Shown here piece by piece: positions 33,368-41,898 of a DNA stretch of 64,000 nucleotides (positions are counted from its first letter, which is position 1; each line of letters begins with the position of its first letter). This DNA is from G963422745 sp963422745 (lineage in GTDB: Bacteria; Actinomycetota; Acidimicrobiia; Acidimicrobiales; Aldehydirespiratoraceae): contig OY730477.1 of the NCBI GenBank assembly GCA_963422745.1, forward strand, positions 1,922,001 through 1,986,000, in the 5' to 3' direction. The notes under the pieces were generated by a model. That model saw nothing but the letters and a program-made list of their open reading frames with translations, did no database searches and was not told the origin of the DNA. A program made the position numbers and the translations under genes.

Positions 33368-34182
33368 ACCTGCCACTGTTTCTGGCCTCAGAGGACCCGG
33401 GTCCCGATTTCGCCGAACTGCTGCGCCGGAGCGGTCTTGACCGCTCCGTTCGTATTGAAGGCACCCTGGACCCAGCTGACTATCGACACGGCACAACCTG
33501 TGTGGCGATTCGGTTCAGCGACGGGGTTCTCTTGGCGGGCGATCGACGTGCCACGTCGGGTAACTTGATCAGCCACCGCTCAATAGAAAAGGTCTTCTCA
33601 GCGGACCGCTACAGTGGCGTCGCCATAGCCGGTGCCGCAGGACCTGCTGTTGAGATGGTTCGACTGTTCCAATTGCAGCTTGAACACTACGAAAAAGTTG
33701 AGGGAACGAGCCTGACATTGGAAGGAAAGGCCAATCAGCTCAGCCAAATGGTCCGCGGCAATCTTCCTGCGGCGATGCGTGGAATGGTGGTCGTTCCGAT
33801 CTTCGCTGGGTTTGATTTGCGTCGTGGTGAGGGTCGCCTGTTTGAGTTTGATATAACCGGCGGGCGTTACGAGGAAACCGACCATGCAAGCACGGGATCG
33901 GGCAGCCTTCATGCTGGCACTGTGTTGAAACTCGGCTACCGCCGGGCCATGACCGCTAGCAACGCCACCGAATTGGCGCTTGAGGCGCTATATGAGGCCG
34001 CCGACGAGGACTCCGCCACGGGTGGTCCGGACCCGGTGCGAGGCATCTATCCGATCATCGCCACCATCACCTCCGACGGCTACACCCGCTTGGACGACAG
34101 CGACCTTGCGGCCCGCACCGAATTGCTCATCGACCGTCGCCGCGAGGGGCGTGCCGACAACGAAAGGGGTGCTCAACCGTGA
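33364..34182 (+). CDS. prcB: 20S proteasome beta subunit
   Basis: A 272-aa peptidase subunit that forms the two inner rings of the core particle. A 43-residue propeptide ends at HG, and autocleavage would expose Thr44 (TTCVAIRF) as nucleophile. Other conserved residues include the Asp/Arg in LLAGDRRATSG and the lysine in RSIEKVF. The GTG at 33364 overlaps the 36-aa ORF; the stop overlaps prcA by 4 bp, so alpha and beta are co-translated. The C-terminus extends with ERGAQP as in actinobacterial PrcB. Confidence 0.96.
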   Translation: MNLPLFLASEDPGPDFAELLRRSGLDRSVRIEGTLDPADYRHGTTCVAIRFSDGVLLAGDRRATSGNLISHRSIEKVFSADRYSGVAIAGAAGPAVEMVRLFQLQLEHYEKVEGTSLTLEGKANQLSQMVRGNLPAAMRGMVVVPIFAGFDLRRGEGRLFEFDITGGRYEETDHASTGSGSLHAGTVLKLGYRRAMTASNATELALEALYEAADEDSATGGPDPVRGIYPIIATITSDGYTRLDDSDLAARTELLIDRRREGRADNERGAQP

Positions 34183-34859
34183 ACATGCCGTTTTATGTCG
34201 CCCCCGAACAGATCATGAAGGATCGCGCGGATTACGCCCGCAAGGGGATTGCCCGGGGCAGAAGCCTGATCGCCTTTCGATTCGTGGATGGTATTGCGAT
34301 CTGTGCGGAGAACACTTCATCCACCCTGCGTAAGATAAGCGAGATCTACGATCGCATTGCGTTTGCCGGAGTCGGAAAATACAACGAATTTGATCAACTG
34401 CGTATCGCCGGTGTTCGCCACGCCGACATGAAGGGGTACGCTTTCAGTCGCAGCGACGTTGATGCCCGCAGCCTGGCCAACCAGTACGCCCAGAGCTTGG
34501 GCCACATCTTCACCCATGAGATGAAGCCAATGGAAGTGGAGATCCTCGTGGCTGAGATCGCATCCGAAGATTCCACTGGCCACGATCAGCTCTTTCACAT
34601 TCTCTACGATGGCACTGTCATGGATGAGGATATGTCGGTTGTGCTTGGAGGCGAGACCGAGGTGATCAGAGAGCGGTTCGGAATGATCGAGTACCCGCCG
34701 ACTCTCGCCGAAGGCCTACGCCAGGCCGTAACCGCGCTAGCCGGTCCCGAGCGTTCACTACCCGCGGAGGCTCTTGAGGTCGCCGTGCTGCAAAGAGGCG
34801 TTGGGCGACGAACCTTCCGACGCCTGAGCGACACTGAGGTCACCGAGCTGATCGCCTGA
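34179..34859 (+). CDS. prcA: 20S proteasome alpha subunit
   Basis: A 226-aa subunit of the outer ring, which gates the core and binds the Arc C-terminus. It begins with the N-terminal gate segment and PFYVAPEQIMKDRADYARKGIARGR, a typical alpha opening that includes the YARKGI stretch. No catalytic Thr is present, as expected. The GTG at 34179 overlaps the prcB stop. It ends ELIA; the next gene has its own promoter-like TAGGTT box. Confidence 0.95.
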   Translation: MNMPFYVAPEQIMKDRADYARKGIARGRSLIAFRFVDGIAICAENTSSTLRKISEIYDRIAFAGVGKYNEFDQLRIAGVRHADMKGYAFSRSDVDARSLANQYAQSLGHIFTHEMKPMEVEILVAEIASEDSTGHDQLFHILYDGTVMDEDMSVVLGGETEVIRERFGMIEYPPTLAEGLRQAVTALAGPERSLPAEALEVAVLQRGVGRRTFRRLSDTEVTELIA

Positions 34860-34893
34860 GGCTGCGACTAGCTGCCCACACGGTGATTGCCGT

Positions 34894-34899
34894 TAGGTT
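34894..34899 (+). promoter_or_regulatory. Leaderless -10 box TAGGTT upstream of pafA
   Basis: TAGGTT ends 7 nt before the GTG at 34907 and fits the start that matches mycobacterial PafA. Confidence 0.5.
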
Positions 34900-34906
34900 G
34901 TCCGAC

Positions 34907-36265
34907 GTGCAGCGACGCGTCTTCGGGATTGAGAACGAATACGGGGTGACGTGTACCGTTCGGGGTCAGCGCCGTCTGAGCCCAGACGAGGTCGCCCGTT
35001 ACCTCTTCCGCAGAGTTGTGTCGTGGGGACGGAGTTCGAATGTATTCCTGGGCAACGGAGCCCGGCTGTATCTTGATGTGGGATCACATCCCGAATACGC
35101 AACCCCCGAATGCGATTCGTTGTATGACCTCGTCGTTCATGACAAGGCAGGGGAGCGGATCCTTGAGCAGTTGCTCACCGGCGCAGAGGCACGTCTCGGC
35201 GACGAAGGCATCCATGGCGACATCTACCTCTTCAAGAACAACACCGACTCCGTGGGTAACAGCTACGGATGCCACGAAAACTATTGCATCAGCCGCGATG
35301 ACAATTTCGGCTCATATACCGAGGTGATGATCCCATTTCTAGTGAGTCGCCAGATCTTCGCAGGAGCGGGCAAAGTGCTTCAGACCGCACGAGGCACCAC
35401 ATACTGCATCAGCCAACGGGCGGAGCACATCTGGGAAGGCGTGTCGTCGGCGACTACACGAAGTCGACCGATCATTAACACACGCGACGAACCACACGCC
35501 GACGCAGAATTGTACCGTCGACTTCATGTGATCGTGGGCGACTCCAACATGAGCGAGTACACGAACTACCTGAAGGTTGGTGCTTGCGCGTTGATGCTGC
35601 GTATGCTTGAGGAACCCCGTGTGGTGTTGCGTGATATGACCCTGGAGAACCCCATCCGGGCAATCCGTGAGATAAGTCACGATATGACGTGTCGACGGCG
35701 AGTGCGTCTCGCCAATGGTCGCGAGGCGAGCGCCCTTGACATCCAAAGCGAGTACCTCAACCGGGCGCTGCGATTCGCTGACCATCACGACCTGTCCGCG
35801 GAGGAGAAGCAGGCACTGCGGATGTGGGAGCACTGCCTGACCGCGATAGCAGATGACCCGATGCAACTCGACAGCGAGATCGACTGGGTGATCAAACATA
35901 AGCTCATCGAGAGCTACCGGCATCGTCATGGTCTGAGTCTTGGTGATCCAAAGGTTGCTTTGTTGGACCTGCAGTATCACGATGTGAGCCGCGACCGGGG
36001 GCTCTTTTACCGCATGCAAAGACGAGGGCTTGTCGAACGTGTCGCCACCGATACCGACATCTCACATGCCGTGGAAAACCCTCCGGAAACGACAAGGGCA
36101 AAGCTGCGAGGTGAGTTTATCAAGCGTGCCAAGCAACGCAGGCGGGATTACACGGTTGATTGGGTCCATCTCAAGGTCAGTGATCAGGCCCAGCGAACCG
36201 TTCTCTGCAAGGATCCGTTCAGATCTCGCGACGACCGGGTTGAGAAGCTAATTGAGTCGTTGTGA
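34907..36265 (+). CDS. pafA: Pup-protein ligase
   Basis: A 452-aa ATP-dependent ligase that joins the C-terminal glutamate of Pup to substrate lysines. I start it at GTG 34907 (VQRRVFGIENEYGVTC), which aligns with the known PafA N-terminus and gives the usual length; an upstream GTG at 34883 would add eight residues. Motifs include the metal-binding GIENEYG, ARYLFRRVVSWGRSSNVFL, GARLYLDVGSHPEYATPEC and SRPIINTRDEPHADA. It lacks the Dop-specific loop. It heads the pafA-pafB-pafC set. Confidence 0.96.
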   Translation: MQRRVFGIENEYGVTCTVRGQRRLSPDEVARYLFRRVVSWGRSSNVFLGNGARLYLDVGSHPEYATPECDSLYDLVVHDKAGERILEQLLTGAEARLGDEGIHGDIYLFKNNTDSVGNSYGCHENYCISRDDNFGSYTEVMIPFLVSRQIFAGAGKVLQTARGTTYCISQRAEHIWEGVSSATTRSRPIINTRDEPHADAELYRRLHVIVGDSNMSEYTNYLKVGACALMLRMLEEPRVVLRDMTLENPIRAIREISHDMTCRRRVRLANGREASALDIQSEYLNRALRFADHHDLSAEEKQALRMWEHCLTAIADDPMQLDSEIDWVIKHKLIESYRHRHGLSLGDPKVALLDLQYHDVSRDRGLFYRMQRRGLVERVATDTDISHAVENPPETTRAKLRGEFIKRAKQRRRDYTVDWVHLKVSDQAQRTVLCKDPFRSRDDRVEKLIESL

Positions 36266-36318
36266 CGTCAACCACCATTATGCGAGCCCAGCAGACATGA
36301 AGCCCGAGATGGGCAGAC

Positions 36319-37224
36319 ATGAAGCCTGAGATGGTTAAGCTTGAGCGGCTGTTGAATCTCACGGCGGCCCTTCTTAGTACGCAACTGCCGTTGACCGCCG
36401 AACAGTTGCGCAAACGCATAGCGGGGTATCCCAAGGGCACAAGCGCCTTTCGGCGCATGTTTGAGCGTGACAAGGCGGAGTTGGAAACTATGGGAATTCC
36501 CATTGACAAGCTTGCAGTACCTGGTACCGAACCTCCCGAACCTGGCTACCGCATCAACCCCGTAAGTTACGAAGGAGGTCTTCGATTTGACCACGACGAG
36601 CTAGAGGCTTTGCACATCGCCAACACCATTGTTCGCCTTGTCGGTGGCGACGACACCAGTAACGCCAAACATGGTGTGGCCGGTGATGATTCGGTTGCGG
36701 AGACACTGCGGGTTCGTTTCCACGACGAGGTCCCTGTATTGATAAGCGCAGCTGCGGATCGTAAGGCGGTTGCATTCAGCTACTCCGATCTCAATCGTGA
36801 GGTAGAACCGTGGCGTATCAGTTTCTCTCGGGGTCACTGGTATCTCACCGGTTGGGACCGGATGCGTCGTGCTCGGCGGATGTACCGAGTTGACCGAATC
36901 AAGGGCCATATCAAGTTAACCGACGATGCAACCACTCCCATCGGAGATGTGCAGGATCCAGGTGATCTCAAACCCTGGGAATTTGGTGACGCTGACCCGG
37001 TGACCGCTCGTGTCGCCATAGATGCAGATCGGGCTGTGTGGGCACGCGAGCTGCTCGGCGAGGGCCTTGAGCAGCGCGCCGATGGTCGAGTGATTGCCAC
37101 GTTGGATGTGAGAGACAGAGCAGCGTTTCGCTCATTCGTGCTCATCTTTTTGGAACACGCCGAAGTCCTCGAACCCGACGAACTACGTCAAGAGATGATC
37201 CAATGGTTGGAGACGATGCGATGA
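36319..37224 (+). CDS. pafB: WYL-domain transcriptional regulator PafB
   Basis: A 301-aa protein with an N-terminal helix-turn-helix (LLNLTAALLSTQLPLTAEQL) and a WYL domain (~130-225, WRISFSRGHWYLTGWDRMRR...YRVDRI), plus a C-terminal WCX-like end. PafBC in mycobacteria is a heterodimer that activates DNA-damage genes; that role is expected here by family. Its start at 36319 is preceded by a 20-bp direct repeat (GACATGAAGCCYGAGATGG at 36296 and 36315). It overlaps pafC by 4 bp. Confidence 0.93.
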   Translation: MKPEMVKLERLLNLTAALLSTQLPLTAEQLRKRIAGYPKGTSAFRRMFERDKAELETMGIPIDKLAVPGTEPPEPGYRINPVSYEGGLRFDHDELEALHIANTIVRLVGGDDTSNAKHGVAGDDSVAETLRVRFHDEVPVLISAAADRKAVAFSYSDLNREVEPWRISFSRGHWYLTGWDRMRRARRMYRVDRIKGHIKLTDDATTPIGDVQDPGDLKPWEFGDADPVTARVAIDADRAVWARELLGEGLEQRADGRVIATLDVRDRAAFRSFVLIFLEHAEVLEPDELRQEMIQWLETMR

Positions 37225-38237
37225 AGGCAGGCGATCGTATGATCCGACTCCTGTCAATCATCCCGTGGGTCGCGCGACACGCTGATGGTGCACCAATTGA
37301 GGAAGTGGTCACTCGTTTTGCGTATCCCCGCGATCAGTTGCTGCATGACCTCACAGAGGTTGTTTTCTTCGTCGGTGTTTATCCGTTCACGCCTGATGTG
37401 CTAATTGAGGTGGAGATCAGCGATGATCGGGTGCAGATTCGCTACGCCGACTGGTTTTCTCGGCCGCTGCGCCTCACCAAGGTTGAAGCGGCTCAGCTGC
37501 TGACCGTTTGTAAGTCTGTTCTTGAACTCACCGGCGAGTCCGGTGTCGGTCCCGCCGATTCGCCCGGTCCTGCAGGTGAGGTTCCACCCGTTGACGACAT
37601 CTACGACGAATCCGGATCGCTGGTGAGAGCTCTCATAAAGTTGGCAACTTCGATTGGAGAAAGAGCCGACCGTGTGCTTGACATTCACATAGGTTCCGCG
37701 CCGGATAAAGTCGTTGAACTTCTCCGCTGTGCCATTGCCGAGCGACGACGGGTGGAAATGGACTACCACAGCTTCGGGCGCGACGAGTTCACCGTTCGCG
37801 GTGTTGACCCGCATCACCTCTTCAACGACACAGGGCGCTGGTATCTCAGCGGATGGTGCCACCGTGCCGAAGGTGTGCGGCTGTTTCGTGTGGACCGGAT
37901 TCGTAGCGCCACCCTGGCTGATGCGACGTTCGCGGAGTCGCAAACAGATGTCACGGGACTCTCGGGGCGGGCAGCGTTCAGTGCCCCAGAGGATCATCCG
38001 TTGGTTCGCCTGCGTCTGGATCGCTCGCAGCGTTGGGTGTTGGAGTACCCCGTTGATGAGATCACAGAGACCGACGAGGGTCTCTATGTCACGGTCGCGG
38101 TCGGTGGCGTCGCCTGGCTTGAGCGCCTGTTGTTGCGTCTGGGACCTGCCGCGGAGATCATGCAACTCGACGCTGAAGTGCCTGCCGATATACGGTCTGC
38201 TGCGGCTATGCGTGTGCTGGCCCGCTATGGGAAATGA
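37221..38237 (+). CDS. pafC: WYL-domain transcriptional regulator PafC
   Basis: A 338-aa partner of PafB, starting at the ATG (37221) that overlaps the pafB stop (ATGA). The HTH is in the first ~60 residues (MIRLLSIIPWVARHADGAPI) and the WYL domain includes GRWYLSGWCHRAEGVRLFRVDRI. The protein ends a few bases before the signal peptidase gene. The dimer with PafB is inferred from family and coupling. Confidence 0.93.
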   Translation: MKAGDRMIRLLSIIPWVARHADGAPIEEVVTRFAYPRDQLLHDLTEVVFFVGVYPFTPDVLIEVEISDDRVQIRYADWFSRPLRLTKVEAAQLLTVCKSVLELTGESGVGPADSPGPAGEVPPVDDIYDESGSLVRALIKLATSIGERADRVLDIHIGSAPDKVVELLRCAIAERRRVEMDYHSFGRDEFTVRGVDPHHLFNDTGRWYLSGWCHRAEGVRLFRVDRIRSATLADATFAESQTDVTGLSGRAAFSAPEDHPLVRLRLDRSQRWVLEYPVDEITETDEGLYVTVAVGGVAWLERLLLRLGPAAEIMQLDAEVPADIRSAAAMRVLARYGK

Positions 38238-38253
38238 CCCGAGCCGAAGAGCG

Positions 38254-39633
38254 ATGAATTCCAGTATTGATGATTCCAGGGACTCACGCGGCGATGTTGG
38301 CCCTGCCATCCCCTCCAAGGCTCCCGATGTAGACGATGGATTCGAGAGAGGTCTTGGCGGGATTGATCCGGGCCTTGAACCTGTGTCTGAGCCCGAAACT
38401 ACAGCTGTGGGTGTGGGTGTTGGGGCTTCCGATGTAGACGACGATGGGTTCGAGAGCGGGATTGATCCGGGCCTTGAACCTGTGTCTGAGCCCGAAACCG
38501 CAGCTGTGGGTGTGGGTGTTGGGGCTTCCGGTGAGTCCGATGGGTTCGAGAGAGGTCTTGGCGGCGTTGATCCGGGCCTTGAACCTGTGTCTGAGCCGGA
38601 AACCGCAGCTGTGGGTGTGGGTGTTGGGGCTTCCGATGTAGACGACGATGGGTTCGAGAGAGGTCTTGGCGGGATTGATCCGGGCCTTGAACCTGTGTCT
38701 GAGCCGGAAACCGCAGCTGTGGGTGTGGGTGTTGGGGCTTCCGGTGAGTCCGATGGGTTCGAGAGAGGTCTTGGCGGCGTTGATCCGGGCCTTGAACCTG
38801 TGTCTGAGCCGGAAACCGCAGCTGTGGGTGTGGGTGTTGGGGCTTCCGATGTAGACGACGATGGGTTCGAGAGCGGGATTGATCCGGGCCTTGAACCTGT
38901 GTCTGAGCCGGAAACCGCAGCTGTGGGTGTGGGTGTTGGGGCTTCCGGTGAGTCCGATGGGTTCGAGAGAGGTCTTGGCGGCGTTGATCCAAGCCCTAAG
39001 TCCGTATCTCAGCCGGAAACCACAGCCGTGGGTGTTGACGCGGCCCCCACATCGGACAGTTCCGACCGTCCTTCGTTGCTTCGCAGGTTGATCGAATGGA
39101 TAGTTGTGCTCGTCGGTGCCGTCGTGTTGGCGCTGTTGGTGAGAACATTCCTGCTTCAGGCCTTCTACATCCCCTCAGAGTCGATGATCGCAACGTTGAA
39201 TGTCAACGACAGGGTTCTGGTCAACAAGCTGAGTTACAGTTTTGGCGACATTGAACGTGGTGACATAGTGGTGTTTGACTGCCCGCCAGCAGCTGACTGC
39301 ACTGTCGGAGAATTCATCAAGCGGGTGATTGCGCTTCCTGGTGAGACAATCAGTTTCGTTGGCGGTAACGTCCAAATTGATGGGGTCTCGCTTATCGAGC
39401 CCTACGTAGGCGGCGCTTCGACCGTTCCGATTCTCGTGCCGATCCTCACCAAAGGATGCGAACAATCACCGGCGATTGACCGCTGCACGTTGACCGACGG
39501 TTGGATCTGGGTAATGGGCGACAACCGCTTCGACAGTATCGACAGCAGATGGTTCGGGCCAGTCCCCACCGAGACAGTCACCGGTCGAGCATTCTTGCGG
39601 GTTTGGCCGCTGAGTGATCTAGGTTTTCTTTGA
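38254..39633 (+). CDS. lepB: Signal peptidase I with repetitive acidic N-terminus
   Basis: A 459-aa membrane protease that removes signal peptides. Residues ~28-270 are seven imperfect repeats of about 34 aa around DPGLEPVSEPE; this segment has no known relation to signal peptidase. A single transmembrane helix follows (~280-300, LIEWIVVLVGAVVLALLVRT), then the catalytic domain with Ser310 in IPSESM, Lys356 in FIKRVIALPGE and GDNRFDSIDSRWFGPV near the end. Repeats would be cytoplasmic. I chose ATG 38254; an ATG at 38227 overlapping pafC is also possible. Located between pafC and GDPD; in relatives the tat genes directly follow pafBC. Confidence 0.93.
   Translation: MNSSIDDSRDSRGDVGPAIPSKAPDVDDGFERGLGGIDPGLEPVSEPETTAVGVGVGASDVDDDGFESGIDPGLEPVSEPETAAVGVGVGASGESDGFERGLGGVDPGLEPVSEPETAAVGVGVGASDVDDDGFERGLGGIDPGLEPVSEPETAAVGVGVGASGESDGFERGLGGVDPGLEPVSEPETAAVGVGVGASDVDDDGFESGIDPGLEPVSEPETAAVGVGVGASGESDGFERGLGGVDPSPKSVSQPETTAVGVDAAPTSDSSDRPSLLRRLIEWIVVLVGAVVLALLVRTFLLQAFYIPSESMIATLNVNDRVLVNKLSYSFGDIERGDIVVFDCPPAADCTVGEFIKRVIALPGETISFVGGNVQIDGVSLIEPYVGGASTVPILVPILTKGCEQSPAIDRCTLTDGWIWVMGDNRFDSIDSRWFGPVPTETVTGRAFLRVWPLSDLGFL
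38325..39030 (+). repeat. In-frame coding repeat in lepB, seven copies
   Basis: Seven blocks around GATCCGGGCCTTGAACCT, of ~96-105 bp, alternate between two linker types (GATGTAGACGACGATGGG and GGTGAGTCCGATGGG), giving a ~204-bp higher-order unit. All length changes are multiples of three, which keeps the lepB frame. Confidence 0.9.
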
Positions 39634-39693
39634 GCAGGTGCCGGTGATCTGTTGGTATTTTCATCGACGTGCTTGACACCCACAGGTGCATCA

Positions 39694-40434
39694 TTAGAGC
39701 CTGTCGACGTCAGGATCCGGTTCTGTGACGAACATTTCAGCCACCGCAGCCATTCGATCGCTGTAATCGCTGTAGACAGCATCAATTCCGAGGTCGATCA
39801 GGTTGGCGATTTGGCGTTCATGCTGGGCGTTCCAACCGAAGCAAAGGATCCCGAAACGGTGATACAGGGTGGCCAGCCCACCAGTCCAGGCGTCTTGGCG
39901 CAGGTTGACAGCGTCAATGCGGGCCGTGGCCAGTTCTGCGGCGTGACGTTCCGGCCCTAGTCGCAACCGATCGCGGGTGGTTGAGTGAACCAGCTTCACG
40001 TCGGGAACCCGGTCACGCCATTCGCTCAACCGTCCTTGATCGGGATGACAGATCCAGAGGCGACCCAGCGACTCGCGAGTACGGGCGACCTGAACTAGAG
40101 GCTCGAACGCGGAGTCGTCCTTAACATCAACGCTTAGCGGATAGTTGGTTCCGACGGCGTCGTACAGTTCACCGAGAGTCGGAATTTGTACCCGAAGCCT
40201 CGCCCGGTCAAGGTCGGAGATGCGCCGCCGTAAACCCAGACGACCGTGTCGACCGTCGTGATCCAGCACCACTTCACCGTCACGAGTAAGCCAGACATCG
40301 GTCTCTAGTCCCGTGGCCCCCAACCGAATGGCAAGCTTGAAGGCCTCAATCGTGTTCTCAGGGGCGTGGGCGCTGGCTCCGCGATGCGCGAACAACACGG
40401 GGGGTGACCACAGCGCCGGTAATCGGGTACGCAC
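39694..40434 (-). CDS. Glycerophosphodiester phosphodiesterase
   Basis: A 246-aa GDPD-family TIM-barrel enzyme that cleaves deacylated phospholipids to glycerol-3-phosphate and an alcohol. The catalytic region is visible: LFAHRGASAHAPENTIEAF with the HR motif, then LETDVWLTRDGEVVLDHD with E and D metal ligands. The start is GTG 40434. It is convergent with lepB and divergent from the next gene; no transporter is adjacent. No signal peptide is seen, so it is probably cytoplasmic. Confidence 0.92.
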   Translation of the reverse strand: MRTRLPALWSPPVLFAHRGASAHAPENTIEAFKLAIRLGATGLETDVWLTRDGEVVLDHDGRHGRLGLRRRISDLDRARLRVQIPTLGELYDAVGTNYPLSVDVKDDSAFEPLVQVARTRESLGRLWICHPDQGRLSEWRDRVPDVKLVHSTTRDRLRLGPERHAAELATARIDAVNLRQDAWTGGLATLYHRFGILCFGWNAQHERQIANLIDLGIDAVYSDYSDRMAAVAEMFVTEPDPDVDRL

Positions 40435-40499
40435 GAGCGAATCGTGCCACGTTGCCTTCGCGAGGATGGCATTGAGACCCGGTTCACATCACCACGGAT

Positions 40500-40505
40500 T
40501 ATGGT
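40500..40505 (+). promoter_or_regulatory. Leaderless -10 box TATGGT
   Basis: TATGGT ends 6 nt before the GTG at 40512 and may drive the tat genes. Confidence 0.45.
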
Positions 40506-40511
40506 CGGGTT

Positions 40512-40778
40512 GTGACAGCAGCATTGCTCCTACCCGCGGCAGCGGTCGTCGTTTCGGTGATGGTTCTTGGGGTATTGTCGCTGCGTGTCACCAAGGAACT
40601 CACTGAGTTGCGTCGATCGCTGCGCCATGTCGGTGCTATTGCGGTCGCCGGGGACGAATTGAGCCGGGCCGTGGATCGTCTCGCTGATCAGATCACCTCA
40701 CTGCGTAACGATGCACTGTTTCGGGTTTTGCGGTCCCGTGGCGCTTCGGGCGATCCGCGAGAACCTATCGATGGGTAA
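40512..40778 (+). CDS. Small single-pass membrane protein upstream of tatA
   Basis: An 88-aa protein with one N-terminal transmembrane helix (~5-24) and a helical cytoplasmic tail (RVTKELTELRRSLRHVGAI, DRLADQITSLRNDALF). It overlaps tatA by 8 bp, so its product is probably made with the Tat machinery. The family was not named, but a small membrane ORF at this place fits Tat-associated context. Confidence 0.65.
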   Translation: MTAALLLPAAAVVVSVMVLGVLSLRVTKELTELRRSLRHVGAIAVAGDELSRAVDRLADQITSLRNDALFRVLRSRGASGDPREPIDG

Positions 40779-41124
40779 CATCGGCAGCGGAGAACTCCTT
40801 GTCATCTTCGTGTTAGCCCTCATCGTTTTGGGTCCTGCTCGTTTGCCAGAAGCAGTGCGTTGGTTCGCAAGGATCGTTGCAGAGGTACGCCGTATCTCGA
40901 CCAGTTTTCAGCGAGAGCTGCAAGACGCGATCGCCATCCCCAGCGAACAAAGGGCAGTGTTGGAGAATTCCGCTGATGTTGATGTTCCCCGGACGATGAA
41001 TAATGCGGCGGCTCCGGGGGCTTCCGCGACCTCGGAGAACCCTGAGACGAGCAACTCAACGCCCGAGGCGGGTCAACCTGGACATCGCGAAACGCTCGAA
41101 GACCGCGACCCACCGAAGAACTGA
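40771..41124 (+). CDS. tatA: Sec-independent translocase TatA/TatB
   Basis: A 117-aa subunit of the twin-arginine translocase. The start is ATG 40771 (MGNIGSGELLVIFVLALIVLGPARLPEAVR), which gives the N-terminal helix, the conserved PARLPE hinge and an amphipathic helix. A long low-complexity tail (~60-117) suggests TatB as well as TatA features. It precedes tatC by 3 bp. Confidence 0.92.
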   Translation: MGNIGSGELLVIFVLALIVLGPARLPEAVRWFARIVAEVRRISTSFQRELQDAIAIPSEQRAVLENSADVDVPRTMNNAAAPGASATSENPETSNSTPEAGQPGHRETLEDRDPPKN

Positions 41125-41127
41125 TCC

Positions 41128-41895
41128 GTGTCCGGCGACAACGACGGCGACCGGATGACCCTGCTCGAGCATCTAGCCGAGCTTCGTCGCCGGATCATCA
41201 TCTCGTTGATTGCGATCGGGGTGGGCGCCGTGGTCTGCTGGATCTTTTCGGATCAGATCATCGAGTTCCTTTTGGATCCTTACTGCCGGATTATTGAGAA
41301 CCGCGACGAACAGAGCCGATGCAGTCTGTATGTAACCAACCCGTTGGAACCGTTCAACGTGAAGCTAACCGTCGCCGGTTACGGCGGAATCGCTTTGGCC
41401 GTTCCTGTAATCATGTGGCAGGTCTGGCGCTTCATAGCCCCCGGCCTGTATTCCCGCGAAAAGAAGTACACCCTGCCCTTTGTGGTCGGAGGGGTGATCC
41501 TCTTTTTTGCTGGAGCAACTCTTGCGTATTGGAGCATTCCCAAGGCGCTGGGTTTTCTGCTCGGGTTGGGCGGGGAAAACTTCGTTGAGATCTTTAGGCC
41601 GAGCGAATACCTCGGTTTCGTAATCAAGATGATCGTGGCGTTCGGTGTCGGGTTCGAGTTCCCGATCCTGTTGATCTTTTTGCAGTTGCTTGAGGTGCTC
41701 GAGAACAAGACACTGCGACGGGGCCGGCGTTACGCTCTGGTAGGCATTGTGGTGCTGGTTGCTGTTATCACCCCGTCGGGTGATCCGTACACGCTCATTG
41801 TGTTGAGTGTGCCTATGTATCTTTTTTTCGAGGGTGCGATCCTGTTTGGGCGTATCCGCGAGCGGCGCAAGCGAAAAGCCGCGGCGAGGCAGTGA
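41128..41895 (+). CDS. tatC: Sec-independent translocase TatC
   Basis: A 255-aa receptor subunit of the Tat system with six predicted transmembrane helices. The N-terminus MTLLEHLAELRRRIIISL has the EHLxELRxR signature; further conserved pieces are YKxx-like TLPFVVGGVILFFAGATLAY and GFEFPILLIFLQLL. GTG 41128 is the start. It ends at 41895, three bases before the next gene. With tatA it exports folded proteins. Confidence 0.95.
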   Translation: MSGDNDGDRMTLLEHLAELRRRIIISLIAIGVGAVVCWIFSDQIIEFLLDPYCRIIENRDEQSRCSLYVTNPLEPFNVKLTVAGYGGIALAVPVIMWQVWRFIAPGLYSREKKYTLPFVVGGVILFFAGATLAYWSIPKALGFLLGLGGENFVEIFRPSEYLGFVIKMIVAFGVGFEFPILLIFLQLLEVLENKTLRRGRRYALVGIVVLVAVITPSGDPYTLIVLSVPMYLFFEGAILFGRIRERRKRKAAARQ

Positions 41896-41898
41896 AGC

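Noticed and set aside
38399..38992. Minus-strand 197-aa His/Pro/Gln-rich repeat frame
   Set aside because: Antisense shadow of the lepB repeats.
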